From the NCBI RefSeq assembly GCF_000282315.2, contig NZ_AKJN02000006.1, forward strand, positions 310,001 through 374,000: DNA of 64,000 nucleotides. The letters run 5' to 3'. The DNA is from Pseudomonas sp. GM41(2012) (GTDB lineage: Bacteria > Pseudomonadota > Gammaproteobacteria > Pseudomonadales > Pseudomonadaceae). A program made the translations under genes and the position numbers. Each line of letters opens with the position of its first letter. The stretch's first letter is position 1. Under the pieces are notes generated by a model that ran no database searches, was not told the origin of the DNA, and saw only the letters and a list, made by a program, of their open reading frames with translations. Shown here piece after piece: positions 17,236-25,080 of the stretch.

Positions 17236-18462
17236 ATGCAAGCACATACCTACCAACTGCTGGAAGTCGCCAACGGCAAACCGATCAAGCTCTGGACCGA
17301 GGGCGTCCCGGTAGAACACGAAGCCAGACAGCAACTGATGAACACCGCCAAGATGCCGATCATCTTCAAGCATCTGGCCGTGATGCCCGACGTACACCTG
17401 GGCAAGGGCTCGACCATCGGCAGCGTGATTCCCACAGTCGGCGCGATCATTCCAGCCGCCGTCGGAGTGGACATCGGCTGCGGGATGATCGCCGCCTGCA
17501 CGTCGCTGACCGCCAGCGATTTGCCAGACAACCTGCATGGCTTGCGTTGCGCGATCGAGAAAGCGGTGCCCCATGGCCGCACCATTGGCCGCGGCGTTCG
17601 GGACAAGGGCGCCTGGGACAGCGTTCCGCGTGAGGCGGACCGGGCCTGGGCGGCACTGGACTCGCGGTTCAAGGCGATCACCGCCAAGTACCCGAAACTC
17701 GCCAACACCAATAACCGTGGGCACTTGGGCACGCTGGGCAGCGGGAACCACTTCATCGAGGTGTGCCTGGATGAAACCGACCGGGTCTGGTTCATGCTGC
17801 ACAGCGGTTCCCGTGGCGTCGGCAATGCGATCGGCAACCTGTTCATTCAAATGGCGCAGGCGGATATGCGCCAGCACCTCGCCAATCTGCCGGACCGTGA
17901 CCTGGCTTACTTTAAAGAGGGCAGCCGGCACTTCGATGACTACGTCGAAGCGGTCGGCTGGGCCCAGGACTTCGCCAGGCAAAACCGTGCGTTGATGATG
18001 CAAGCGGTGATTCAGGCGACCCGAAAAGTGATCAGCAAGCCTTTTGAGGCGGCGCTGGAAGCGGTGAACTGCCACCACAACTACGTGCAGAAAGAACGGC
18101 ATTTTGGTCAGGAAATTCTAGTCACCCGCAAAGGCGCGGTGTCGGCCAAGAAGGGCGAGTTGGGGATTATTCCGGGATCGATGGGCGCTAAAAGCTTCAT
18201 CGTTCGCGGGCTGGGTAACGAGGATTCATTCTGCTCCTGCAGCCACGGCGCCGGCCGCACCATGAGTCGTACCAAGGCGAAAAGCCTGTTTACCGTCGAA
18301 GATCAGATCCGTGCCACCGCCCACGTGGAGTGCCGCAAGGATGCTGCCGTCATCGATGAAATTCCGATGGCCTACAAGGACATCGACGATGTCATGCACG
18401 CCCAGCGCGAGTTGGTGGAAGTGCTGCACACTTTGCGGCAGGTGGTCTGCGTAAAAGGATAG
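17236..18462 (+). CDS. rtcB: RNA-splicing ligase RtcB
   Basis: 408 residues from ATG 17236, the length of E. coli RtcB. A longer open frame upstream runs through the repeat element and is not real. Family motifs are PDVHLGKGSTIGSVIP, GVDIGCGMIAA (metal-binding Cys82), NRGHLGTLGSGNHFIE, NCHHNY and SHGAGRTMSR (the His that is guanylylated by GTP). The enzyme joins 2',3'-cyclic-phosphate or 3'-phosphate RNA ends to 5'-OH ends with Mn2+ and GTP. No rtcA or rtcR lies beside it in this window, and it stands alone between a repeat element and the nirB leader. Confidence 0.93.
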   Translation: MQAHTYQLLEVANGKPIKLWTEGVPVEHEARQQLMNTAKMPIIFKHLAVMPDVHLGKGSTIGSVIPTVGAIIPAAVGVDIGCGMIAACTSLTASDLPDNLHGLRCAIEKAVPHGRTIGRGVRDKGAWDSVPREADRAWAALDSRFKAITAKYPKLANTNNRGHLGTLGSGNHFIEVCLDETDRVWFMLHSGSRGVGNAIGNLFIQMAQADMRQHLANLPDRDLAYFKEGSRHFDDYVEAVGWAQDFARQNRALMMQAVIQATRKVISKPFEAALEAVNCHHNYVQKERHFGQEILVTRKGAVSAKKGELGIIPGSMGAKSFIVRGLGNEDSFCSCSHGAGRTMSRTKAKSLFTVEDQIRATAHVECRKDAAVIDEIPMAYKDIDDVMHAQRELVEVLHTLRQVVCVKG

Positions 18463-18614
18463 GGAAAATGGAAGATCACGATCATCGATCTGCTGAACTT
18501 TGTGCACTTTTATAAGGCCACGCAACACTGCGCTGCACTATACGAAGGCGAATATCGGATGTTCTGGAGCTCCCTGGCCCCTGTTTTCCGACGCAAATAC
18601 TGCCAACCGCCGAC

Positions 18615-18630
18615 TGGCACAAAGTCTGCA
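18615..18630 (+). promoter_or_regulatory. Sigma-54 promoter for nirBD
   Basis: TGGCAC-AAAGT-CTGCA matches the -24/-12 consensus TGGCAC-N5-TTGCA with one mismatch and the correct 10-base spacing between GG and GC. Transcription would start near 18642, leaving a leader of about 200 bases before nirB. Sigma-54 with NtrC is the usual control of nitrogen assimilation genes in Pseudomonas. A GTGCAC half-site lies upstream near 18500, but I could not define a clear NtrC site. Confidence 0.6.
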
Positions 18631-18730
18631 AGACACTGTTCAGGCCCACTGTGACGCAGTCGAGTGGGCAGCCCCCTCGGTCAACGACGATCGATTGGCC
18701 GAACAGGTCGTGGGCAACATCGGTGGTTCC

Positions 18731-18779
18731 GGCATAGATGCCTGACTTAGCACCGTAAATGAACAGGCAAAGACGCCTG
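18731..18779 (+). promoter_or_regulatory. ANTAR (NasT-type) two-hairpin antiterminator in the nirB leader
   Basis: Hairpin P1 is GGC-ATAGAT-GCC (18731-18742), and hairpin P2 is CAGGC-AAAGAC-GCCTG (18764-18779). Both have hexanucleotide loops with A at position 1 and G at position 4, the signature of RNA targets of ANTAR proteins such as NasT/NasR. The 3' arm of P2 (GCCTG) is also the 5' arm of the terminator that follows, so P2 and the terminator exclude each other. The P1 stem is short (3 bp, then a mismatch). Confidence 0.65.
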
Positions 18780-18808
18780 GAACCGCAAGGTTTCAGGCGT
18801 TTTTTTTT
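18773..18808 (+). terminator. Intrinsic terminator in the nirB leader
   Basis: ACGCCTGGAACC-GCAA-GGTTTCAGGCGT forms a 12-bp stem (one G-U type pair) followed by eight T. It ends only 32 bases before the nirB start, too close for a separate promoter downstream, so it must lie within the nirBD transcript and act as an attenuator. It also ends any read-through from rtcB. Confidence 0.85.
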
Positions 18809-18840
18809 GCTTTTTGAACAGCTATCGACGGGTGTCTCTT

Positions 18841-21402
18841 ATGAATTCCAATGTTGCCACTTTGAACAAGCTGCAAACGCTGATCGTAATCGGCAATGGC
18901 ATGGTCGGACATCATTGTGTCGAACAGCTGATCGAACGCGGTGCCCTTGATCACTATCGGCTGCACGTGTTCAGCGAGGAGCCGATGCGTGCCTACGACC
19001 GCGTGCACCTTTCCGAGTATTTCTCCGGCCGTGATGCCGAGTCGCTGGCCCTCGGCGAAGCCTCGCTGTACCAGACCCCGGGCGTAACCCTGCATCTGGG
19101 GGTGCCGGTCCTGGAAATCGACCGCGCACGCCGTCAGGTGATCACCGCCCAAGGCTGTGTCTCCTACGACAAATTGGTGCTGGCCACCGGGTCCTATCCG
19201 TTTGTACCGCCAATCGAAGGCGCCGAGGGCGATTCGCGCCTGGTGTATCGCACCCTTGAAGACCTCGACGCCATTCGTGCCGCGGCCAGCAACGCCCGAC
19301 GCGGTGTGGTGGTCGGCGGTGGCTTGCTGGGCCTGGAAGCCGCCAACGCCCTGAAAACCCTGGGGCTGGAAGCTCATGTGGTGGAATTCGCCCCGCGCCT
19401 GATGCCGGTGCAACTGGACGAATACGGTGGCCTGGCGCTCAAGGCGCAGATCGAACGGCTCGGCGTCGGCGTGCATTTGTCGCGCGGCACGCAATCGATC
19501 AGTGCAGGCGAGGAATACCGCTACCGGATGAACTTCGCCAATGACGAATTCCTTGAAACCGACCTGATCGTGTTTTCCGCCGGTATTCGTGCGCAAGACG
19601 CACTGGCCCGCCAATGCTCGCTGGAAGTCGGCCCGCGTGGCGGCGTTGTAATTGACGACCAATGCCAGAGCAGCGATCCGAACATCTACGCCATCGGCGA
19701 GTGTGCCGCCTGGAACGGCAGCATTTTTGGCCTGGTCGCCCCGGGCTACCAAATGGCGCGCGGCGTCGCAGCACTGTTGTGCAACGAAACCGCCGAGCCG
19801 TTCATGGGCGCGGACATGTCGACCAAGCTCAAGCTGCTGGGCGTCGATGTCGGCTCCATCGGCGACGCCCACGGCAGCACGCCTGGCGCGCGCAGCTATC
19901 AGTTCATCGACGAAACCACGGCCAGCTATCGTCGCCTGGTGGTGGACGCGACGGGCAAGCACGTACTTGGTGCGGTGCTGGTCGGTGACAACAGCTATTA
20001 CGACACGCTGCTGCAATACATGCAGAACGCGATTGCGTTGCCGGCGGAACCCGCCAGCCTGATTCTGCCGTCGTCCGAAGGCGCACCGACCCTGGGCCCG
20101 GGCGCGTTGCCCGAAGCGGCCACGGTGTGTTCGTGCCACAACGTCACCAAGGGCTCCATTTGCTCGGCCATCGACGGTGGCTGCACCGACCTCGGCCTGC
20201 TCAAGTCGCAGACCAAGGCCTGCACCGGTTGCGGTGGTTGTGCCGGGCTGCTCAAGCAGGTTTTCGAACATGAGTTGATTGCCCGTGGCGTCAGCGTCGA
20301 CAAGAGCCTGTGCGAACACTTTGCCTATACCCGTCAGGAGCTTTATGCGCTGGTGCGGGTAGAAGGGGTGATCACCTTCGAAGAACTGCTGGCCAAACAT
20401 GGCCGTGGCCACACCGGTTGCGACGTGTGCAAGCCGGCGGTGGGCTCGATCCTCGCGTCGTGCTGGAACCAGCCGATCATGGATGCCTCGCTGGTGCCGT
20501 TGCAGGACACCAACGATACCTTCATGGCCAACATGCAGAAAAACGGCACCTATTCGGTGGTGCCACGGATCCCCGGTGGCGAGATCACCGCCGACAAACT
20601 GATCGCGATTGGTGTGGTGGCGAAGAAATACGACCTCTACACCAAAATCACCGGCGGCCAGCGTATCGACCTGTTTGGCGCGCAGTTGCATGAGTTGCCG
20701 GACATCTGGGCCGAGCTGATTGAAGCCGGTTTCGAAACCGGGCACGCCTATGGCAAATCGACCCGCACGGTGAAGTCTTGCGTCGGCAGCACCTGGTGCC
20801 GTTATGGCGTGCAGGACAGCGTGCAAATGGCCCTGACCATCGAGGACCGCTACAAGGGCCTGCGTTCGCCGCACAAACTCAAGTTCGCGGTGTCCGGTTG
20901 CACACGAGAATGCGCCGAAGCCCAGAGCAAAGACGTTGGCGTGATCGCCACGGAGAAAGGCTGGAACCTTTACATCGCCGGCAACGGCGGCATGCGCCCG
21001 CGCCATGCCGAGCTGTTCGCCACCGACCTCGACGATGAAACGCTGATCCGCTACATCGACCGCTTCCTGATGTTCTACATCCGCACCGCCGACAAATTGC
21101 AGCGCACCTCGGTGTGGCGCGAAAGCCTGGAGGGCGGCCTCGACTTCCTCAAGGATGTGATCATCAACGACAGCCTCGGGCTGGGTGAAGAGCTCGAATC
21201 GCAGATGCAACTGGTGGTCAATCGCTATGAATGCGAGTGGGCCAACGCCCTCAAAGACCCGGAAAAACTCAAGCGCTTCCGTACCTTCGTCAACGATAAA
21301 CGCCCGGACCCGGACATCCACTTTGTCCAGGAACGCGGCCAGCGGCGCCCGATCATGGCCGCCGAACTCAACCTTATCCCTGTTATCGAGGAGATTGCCT
21401 GA
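18841..21402 (+). CDS. nirB: Nitrite reductase [NAD(P)H] large subunit
   Basis: 853 residues from ATG 18841. Domains in order: an FAD/NADH pyridine-nucleotide oxidoreductase module (about 10-310; LIVIGNGMVG, VVVGGGLLGLEAA); a BFD-like [2Fe-2S] region (VCSCHNVTKG ... CTGCGGC); a ferredoxin-like nitrite/sulfite reductase repeat; and the sirohaem/[4Fe-4S] site (SCVGSTWCRYG and SGCTRECAEAQ). It reduces nitrite to ammonium in the cytosol with NAD(P)H. It overlaps nirD by one base. The sigma-54 promoter and ANTAR leader point to nitrogen and nitrate control, hence an assimilatory role separate from the respiratory nir genes further on. Confidence 0.95.
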   Translation: MNSNVATLNKLQTLIVIGNGMVGHHCVEQLIERGALDHYRLHVFSEEPMRAYDRVHLSEYFSGRDAESLALGEASLYQTPGVTLHLGVPVLEIDRARRQVITAQGCVSYDKLVLATGSYPFVPPIEGAEGDSRLVYRTLEDLDAIRAAASNARRGVVVGGGLLGLEAANALKTLGLEAHVVEFAPRLMPVQLDEYGGLALKAQIERLGVGVHLSRGTQSISAGEEYRYRMNFANDEFLETDLIVFSAGIRAQDALARQCSLEVGPRGGVVIDDQCQSSDPNIYAIGECAAWNGSIFGLVAPGYQMARGVAALLCNETAEPFMGADMSTKLKLLGVDVGSIGDAHGSTPGARSYQFIDETTASYRRLVVDATGKHVLGAVLVGDNSYYDTLLQYMQNAIALPAEPASLILPSSEGAPTLGPGALPEAATVCSCHNVTKGSICSAIDGGCTDLGLLKSQTKACTGCGGCAGLLKQVFEHELIARGVSVDKSLCEHFAYTRQELYALVRVEGVITFEELLAKHGRGHTGCDVCKPAVGSILASCWNQPIMDASLVPLQDTNDTFMANMQKNGTYSVVPRIPGGEITADKLIAIGVVAKKYDLYTKITGGQRIDLFGAQLHELPDIWAELIEAGFETGHAYGKSTRTVKSCVGSTWCRYGVQDSVQMALTIEDRYKGLRSPHKLKFAVSGCTRECAEAQSKDVGVIATEKGWNLYIAGNGGMRPRHAELFATDLDDETLIRYIDRFLMFYIRTADKLQRTSVWRESLEGGLDFLKDVIINDSLGLGEELESQMQLVVNRYECEWANALKDPEKLKRFRTFVNDKRPDPDIHFVQERGQRRPIMAAELNLIPVIEEIA

Positions 21403-21779
21403 TGAGCCAGTCCAATACCCAACGCATCGATTCCCTGGAAAACCCCGAGGCCTGGCAAACGGTGTGCGAGCAACAGGATCTGGTCAGCAACTCCGGCGTC
21501 GTCGTCTGGCTCGACGGCGCGCAAGTGGCGCTGTTCTACCTGCCGGGTGCCGAGGGTCGGACCCTCTACGCCATCGACAACCACGACCCGCAATCCGGGG
21601 CGAATGTGATCGGTCGCGGGTTGGTCGGCAGCATCAAGGGTGATCTGGTGGTTGCATCGCCGATCTATAAACAGCATTTCCGCCTTGAGGACGGCAGCTG
21701 CCTGGAGTATCCGCAACAGCGTCTGCGTGTCTGGCCCGTGCGGTTGAACAGCGGCGTGGTGGAAGTCGGGGTGGCTTGA
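21402..21779 (+). CDS. nirD: Nitrite reductase [NAD(P)H] small subunit
   Basis: 125 residues of the Rieske-like NirD fold. The usual Cys/His cluster ligands are absent, as is normal for this subunit. Recognisable segments are LYAIDNHDPQSGANVIGRG and GDLVVASPIYKQHFRLEDG. It pairs with NirB in cytosolic nitrite reduction to ammonium. The start codon overlaps the nirB stop (TGATG), so translation is coupled. It is unrelated to the haem d1 gene nirD at 40903-41361. Confidence 0.93.
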   Translation: MSQSNTQRIDSLENPEAWQTVCEQQDLVSNSGVVVWLDGAQVALFYLPGAEGRTLYAIDNHDPQSGANVIGRGLVGSIKGDLVVASPIYKQHFRLEDGSCLEYPQQRLRVWPVRLNSGVVEVGVA

Positions 21780-21819
21780 GCCTGTTCAACAGCATCGCGT
21801 ATCCGCATCGGAGGCATTT

Positions 21820-22260
21820 ATGAAAACAGCCGCACAATTGCTGAAACTCAAGGTCGTGCAAAACCGCCAGGTGCATAGCGTTGCGCCGGATGAAATGGTG
21901 CTTGAAGCGCTGAGGATCATGGCGGAAAAGAACGTGGGCGCACTTCCGGTGATCGAGGCCGGGCAGGTGGTTGGCGTGATCAGCGAGCGTGACTATGCGC
22001 GCAAGGTCGTGCTGCAGGGGCGCTCTTCGGTGGGTACGCCGGTGCGCGACATCATGAGTGCGCCGGTGGTGACGGCTGACAGTCAGCAGAGTATTGAGCG
22101 TTGCATGGCGGTGATGACTGACAGCCATCTGCGTCATTTGCCGGTGGTGGAGGGGGGCGAGCTGATTGGGCTTTTATCGATTGGGGATTTGGTCAAGGAG
22201 GCTATTGTTGAGCAGGCGGATTTGATTCGGCAGCTGGAGCATTACATTCGCGGGCACTAG
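21820..22260 (+). CDS. Protein with two CBS domains
   Basis: 146 residues, essentially a CBS pair (Bateman module): first CBS about 10-65 (VAPDEMVLEALRIMAEKNVGAL), second about 75-130 (DIMSAPVVTADSQQSIERCM, HLRHLPVVEGGELIGLLSIGDLV). No catalytic domain is attached. CBS pairs bind adenine nucleotides and act as energy or redox sensors for partner proteins. It lies 40 bases after nirD with a GGAGG site and may be co-transcribed. The partner is not evident. Confidence 0.85.
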   Translation: MKTAAQLLKLKVVQNRQVHSVAPDEMVLEALRIMAEKNVGALPVIEAGQVVGVISERDYARKVVLQGRSSVGTPVRDIMSAPVVTADSQQSIERCMAVMTDSHLRHLPVVEGGELIGLLSIGDLVKEAIVEQADLIRQLEHYIRGH

Positions 22261-22285
22261 ACCTGGCAGCACCATTAAGGTTGGG

Positions 22286-23010
22286 GTACATATCCGTTTC
22301 TGCGGTCACGGCGGCTATTGGTTCCGCCCTTACGGCGGGTCACTTGGAAGAGCGCCAAGTAACCAAACGCTTTTGCCCCTGACGTACGGTGCCTCGCCTA
22401 GGCTCGGCATGCCCTCGCTCCGGTCCTGCTCCGTGGGCCCGCCGCCATCGGCCATCCATGGCCGGGGGCGGCTACCGCGGCATCCTTGCCGCGGTGCCCA
22501 CTGCGCAGAACCTGCGCTCGGCCTTCCGACGGGGCAGATCAAGATCAAAAGCAAGATCAAAAGCCCGGAGTTGTACCTGTGGGAGCGAGCCTGCTCGCGA
22601 AAAGCGTCCGGACACCGCGTTCATTCAGACAGGACGCGTAATCGTTCACGTCTTTCGCGAGCAAGCCCGCTCCCACAGGGGGAGTGCGTACGCTTGAAGA
22701 GACAGGCCGGCCGGTAGGCCGCCTCGCGGTGCTTTTGCGGTACTCGCCCCCTCGAGAGGCCGAGTGGAGGTTCTGCGTAGTGGGCAACCCGGCATGGATG
22801 CCGGGTTAGCCGCCCCCGGCCATGGATGGCCGATGGCGGCGGGCCCACGGAGCAGGACCGGAGCGAGGGCATGCCGAGCCTAGGCGAGGCACCGATCGAA
22901 AGGGGCAAGAGCGCTTTGGTTACTTTCCGCCGGGCCGCGCAGGCTTTTCGAAAGTGACTCGCTGTAAAAGCGAAACCGTAATAAGCCATCACCGCAGAAA
23001 CGGATATGCC
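22286..23010. repeat. Long intergenic inverted-repeat element, copy 2
   Basis: Same architecture as the element at 16252-16999: GTACATATCCGTTTCTGCGG at the left, ACGGATATG at the right, arms of about 280 bases and a central REP pair (about 22578-22678). The left arm carries hairpin ACCGCGGCA-TCCT-TGCCGCGGT (22474-22495). The right arm carries AACCCGGCA-TGGA-TGCCGGGTT (22786-22807), with matched changes on both sides of the stem. It occupies most of the 896-base gap between the CBS gene and the next gene. Confidence 0.85.
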
Positions 23011-23156
23011 CACGAACTCGGGGGTTTTGCGCCTTTCTTGATCAGTGTCAACCGCATAACCAGGCTGTCTCTGTAGTCTCAAGAGACCGACAGCCAGTGC
23101 GCTCACCCCAATTGTTCGCCGTAGCGCGGGTTGCCTTGACCCAAGGCGAAAACACC

Positions 23157-23600
23157 ATGATCTATCCGCTGATTCTGACCTTGCACCTGTTTGCCGCGCT
23201 GATCTTCATCGGCACGGTGTTCTTCGAAGTCCTGTTCCTGGAAAGCATCCGCAAACAGTTGCCCGCCAGGGTAATGCTGCTGGTGGAGCAGGGTATCGGC
23301 CGCCGGGCCCGCACACTGATGCCGTGGGTGCTGCTGGTGTTGTTCGGTGCCGGGCTGGGCATGGTCTGGTTGCGCTACTTGCCAGCCCTGGCCTCACCAC
23401 TGTCCTCATCGTTCGGCACCTTACTGGCGTTGAAAATCGCGGTGGCCGTGAGTGTGCTGCTGCATTTCCTCGGCGCCATGTTTCTATTCAAAAGCGGCCG
23501 AATGAGCCCGCGATACCTGCACTTCATCCATGGCAGCCTGTTCTGCCACATGATCGTTATCGTGCTGCTGGCCAAGGGCATGTTTTACCTGACGTGGTAG
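23157..23600 (+). CDS. Four-helix membrane protein (CopD-like), possible haem-binding
   Basis: 147 residues from ATG 23157 (MIYPLILTLHLFAALIFIG); the open frame upstream lacks membrane character. Four predicted helices carry His in the first (LTLHLF), third (VLLHFLG) and fourth (LFCHMIVI). The same three His are kept in the paralogue at 53624-54064, in otherwise diverged sequence, which suggests haem b or metal ligation in the inner membrane. It precedes the hemN-like gene but is separated from it by an ANR box. The function is unknown. Confidence 0.7.
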   Translation: MIYPLILTLHLFAALIFIGTVFFEVLFLESIRKQLPARVMLLVEQGIGRRARTLMPWVLLVLFGAGLGMVWLRYLPALASPLSSSFGTLLALKIAVAVSVLLHFLGAMFLFKSGRMSPRYLHFIHGSLFCHMIVIVLLAKGMFYLTW

Positions 23601-23644
23601 TCGGGGCTGACCGGTGGTCCGTTGTGCAGACACTTCGCTTGCGC

Positions 23645-23658
23645 TTGACGCAAATCAA
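23645..23658 (+). promoter_or_regulatory. ANR/DNR (FNR-type) box
   Basis: TTGAC-GCAA-ATCAA, a full match to the TTGAY-N4-RTCAA consensus. Its centre is at 23651.5, predicting a class II start near 23693, 24 bases before the hemN-like start codon. Control by low oxygen, probably through ANR, is expected for the hemN-like/hemN pair. Confidence 0.78.
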
Positions 23659-23716
23659 GGAGCATTGATGGTTAAACCCGGAGACTGAAAGTCCGCAGCC
23701 AGTCTCGGAGACCGTC

Positions 23717-25060
23717 ATGCTCGATTTATTTCACAACCCAGGCGAGATCGCCCGGTGCGATCAAGGCGTGCTTGACCCTAACTGTCATGCCGACACGCAA
23801 AAATTTCATGACGGTATTGGCTCTCTGGACCTGCTTCGTGCATTGCGCGTCAGCCGCCAGAAGTGCCGTCCGCTGTCCCTGAACGTGCAACTGCCTTCCA
23901 GCCTCAAGCCGTCTTCCTGTGCCCCGCGCGATATCGCCGGCGAGCACAACGGTATCGAACAGTACCTTGAGCATCTGGAGCGGGAAATCGACCTCGTCGG
24001 TTGTCACCTCGGTGCGCAGCAACGGGTCGAGCAATTTCATCTGGGCGGCGGAACCCCCGCGCCTGCCTATCTGGAACGGCTGATGAATCATCTGCGTGGC
24101 CGGTTCAAATTTCTAGAGCATGAAGGCGGCGATTACAGTGTCGAGGTCGACCTTCACCACACCGACTGGGCGACCATGGGGTTGCTGCGCGACCAGGGAT
24201 TCAACCACGTCAGCATCGGCGTTCCAGATATCGACGCCGACTGTGACAGGTCGGTGGCCTGCTACCAGAACCCGGCGCCGATCCAGTCGCTCATGGATGC
24301 CGCACGCACCTTTGGTTTTCGATCCATCAACGTCGATCTGGGTTTTGGTCATGCCTGGCAGACGCCAGACAGTTTTGCGCTGAAGCTGGCGAGCATTATC
24401 GAGCTGGAGCCGGACCGGCTGATGGTGTTCGACTATGCCCGGCCACCACGGCGCTATCGGCCGGTGCTCGGTGACAAAGTCAGAGAGTTGTGCAGCCAGG
24501 ACGATAAAGGCGCGATGCGCCAGATCTGCTTTGATCAGCTGCTTGGTGCGGGTTATCACTACATCGGTCTGGGGCAGTTTGTCCGGCCTGATGATGATTT
24601 GGCGGTCGCTCAGGAGCGAGGCCGGTTGCGCCGTACCTGTGAGGGTTTCTCCCGTCACGGTTATTGCGATCATGTCGGATTCGGTTTGGGCGCCATCAGC
24701 CAGATCGACGATTTGTACACACAAAACACCGACGAGATTGAGCGTTATCAGCAGCAACTGGACATGAAGCAATTGCCGACGTGTCGAGGCTGGCGCTTCG
24801 AGGCGGGGGATCAGATCCGGCAAATGGTCATGGAGCGTCTGGCCTGTGATCAGGAACTGGATATCCGCGCTATCGAGCGGCGCTACGGGCTGGCTTTTTC
24901 AACGTACTTCTCCGCCGTCTGGCCGTTGCTGGAGCAATTGAGCCGGGACGGGTTGATTGAATTGTCAGACCGTTTCATCAGCATCCTTCCCGCCGGTCGG
25001 CCGGAAGTGGATGCCATCTGCAACCTGTTTGAAAAGGATTTGGGCGGTGCGAAGCATTAA
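23717..25060 (+). CDS. HemN-like protein lacking the radical-SAM cysteines
   Basis: 447 residues, collinear with HemN along its length. It keeps the SAM-fold glycine motif FHLGGGTPAP, the IDADCD and VFDYARPPRRY segments and the C-terminal HemN domain. The cluster motif is gone: where the neighbour has PFCKSLCYYCACN (Cys65, 69, 72, 74), this protein has PSSLKPSSCAPRD, with Ser62, Ser66, Ala69 and Arg71 at the four Cys positions. It cannot bind the [4Fe-4S] cluster in the usual way. No stop or frameshift is present, so it is not an ordinary pseudogene. It may bind haem or porphyrin or act on HemN. An ANR box lies upstream and hemN follows 20 bases downstream. Confidence 0.82.
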   Translation: MLDLFHNPGEIARCDQGVLDPNCHADTQKFHDGIGSLDLLRALRVSRQKCRPLSLNVQLPSSLKPSSCAPRDIAGEHNGIEQYLEHLEREIDLVGCHLGAQQRVEQFHLGGGTPAPAYLERLMNHLRGRFKFLEHEGGDYSVEVDLHHTDWATMGLLRDQGFNHVSIGVPDIDADCDRSVACYQNPAPIQSLMDAARTFGFRSINVDLGFGHAWQTPDSFALKLASIIELEPDRLMVFDYARPPRRYRPVLGDKVRELCSQDDKGAMRQICFDQLLGAGYHYIGLGQFVRPDDDLAVAQERGRLRRTCEGFSRHGYCDHVGFGLGAISQIDDLYTQNTDEIERYQQQLDMKQLPTCRGWRFEAGDQIRQMVMERLACDQELDIRAIERRYGLAFSTYFSAVWPLLEQLSRDGLIELSDRFISILPAGRPEVDAICNLFEKDLGGAKH

Positions 25061-25080
25061 CCCCTGCGAGTTGATCGATC

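Noticed and set aside
18500..18745. 81-codon open frame between rtcB and nirB
   Set aside because: It spans the sigma-54 promoter and the first antiterminator hairpin and has no good ribosome site or recognisable domain.
18793..21321. 842-codon open frame antisense to nirB (and a similar 598-codon frame antisense to nosZ at 28782-30578)
   Set aside because: Shadow frames created by high GC in the third codon position of real genes; no domain recognised.
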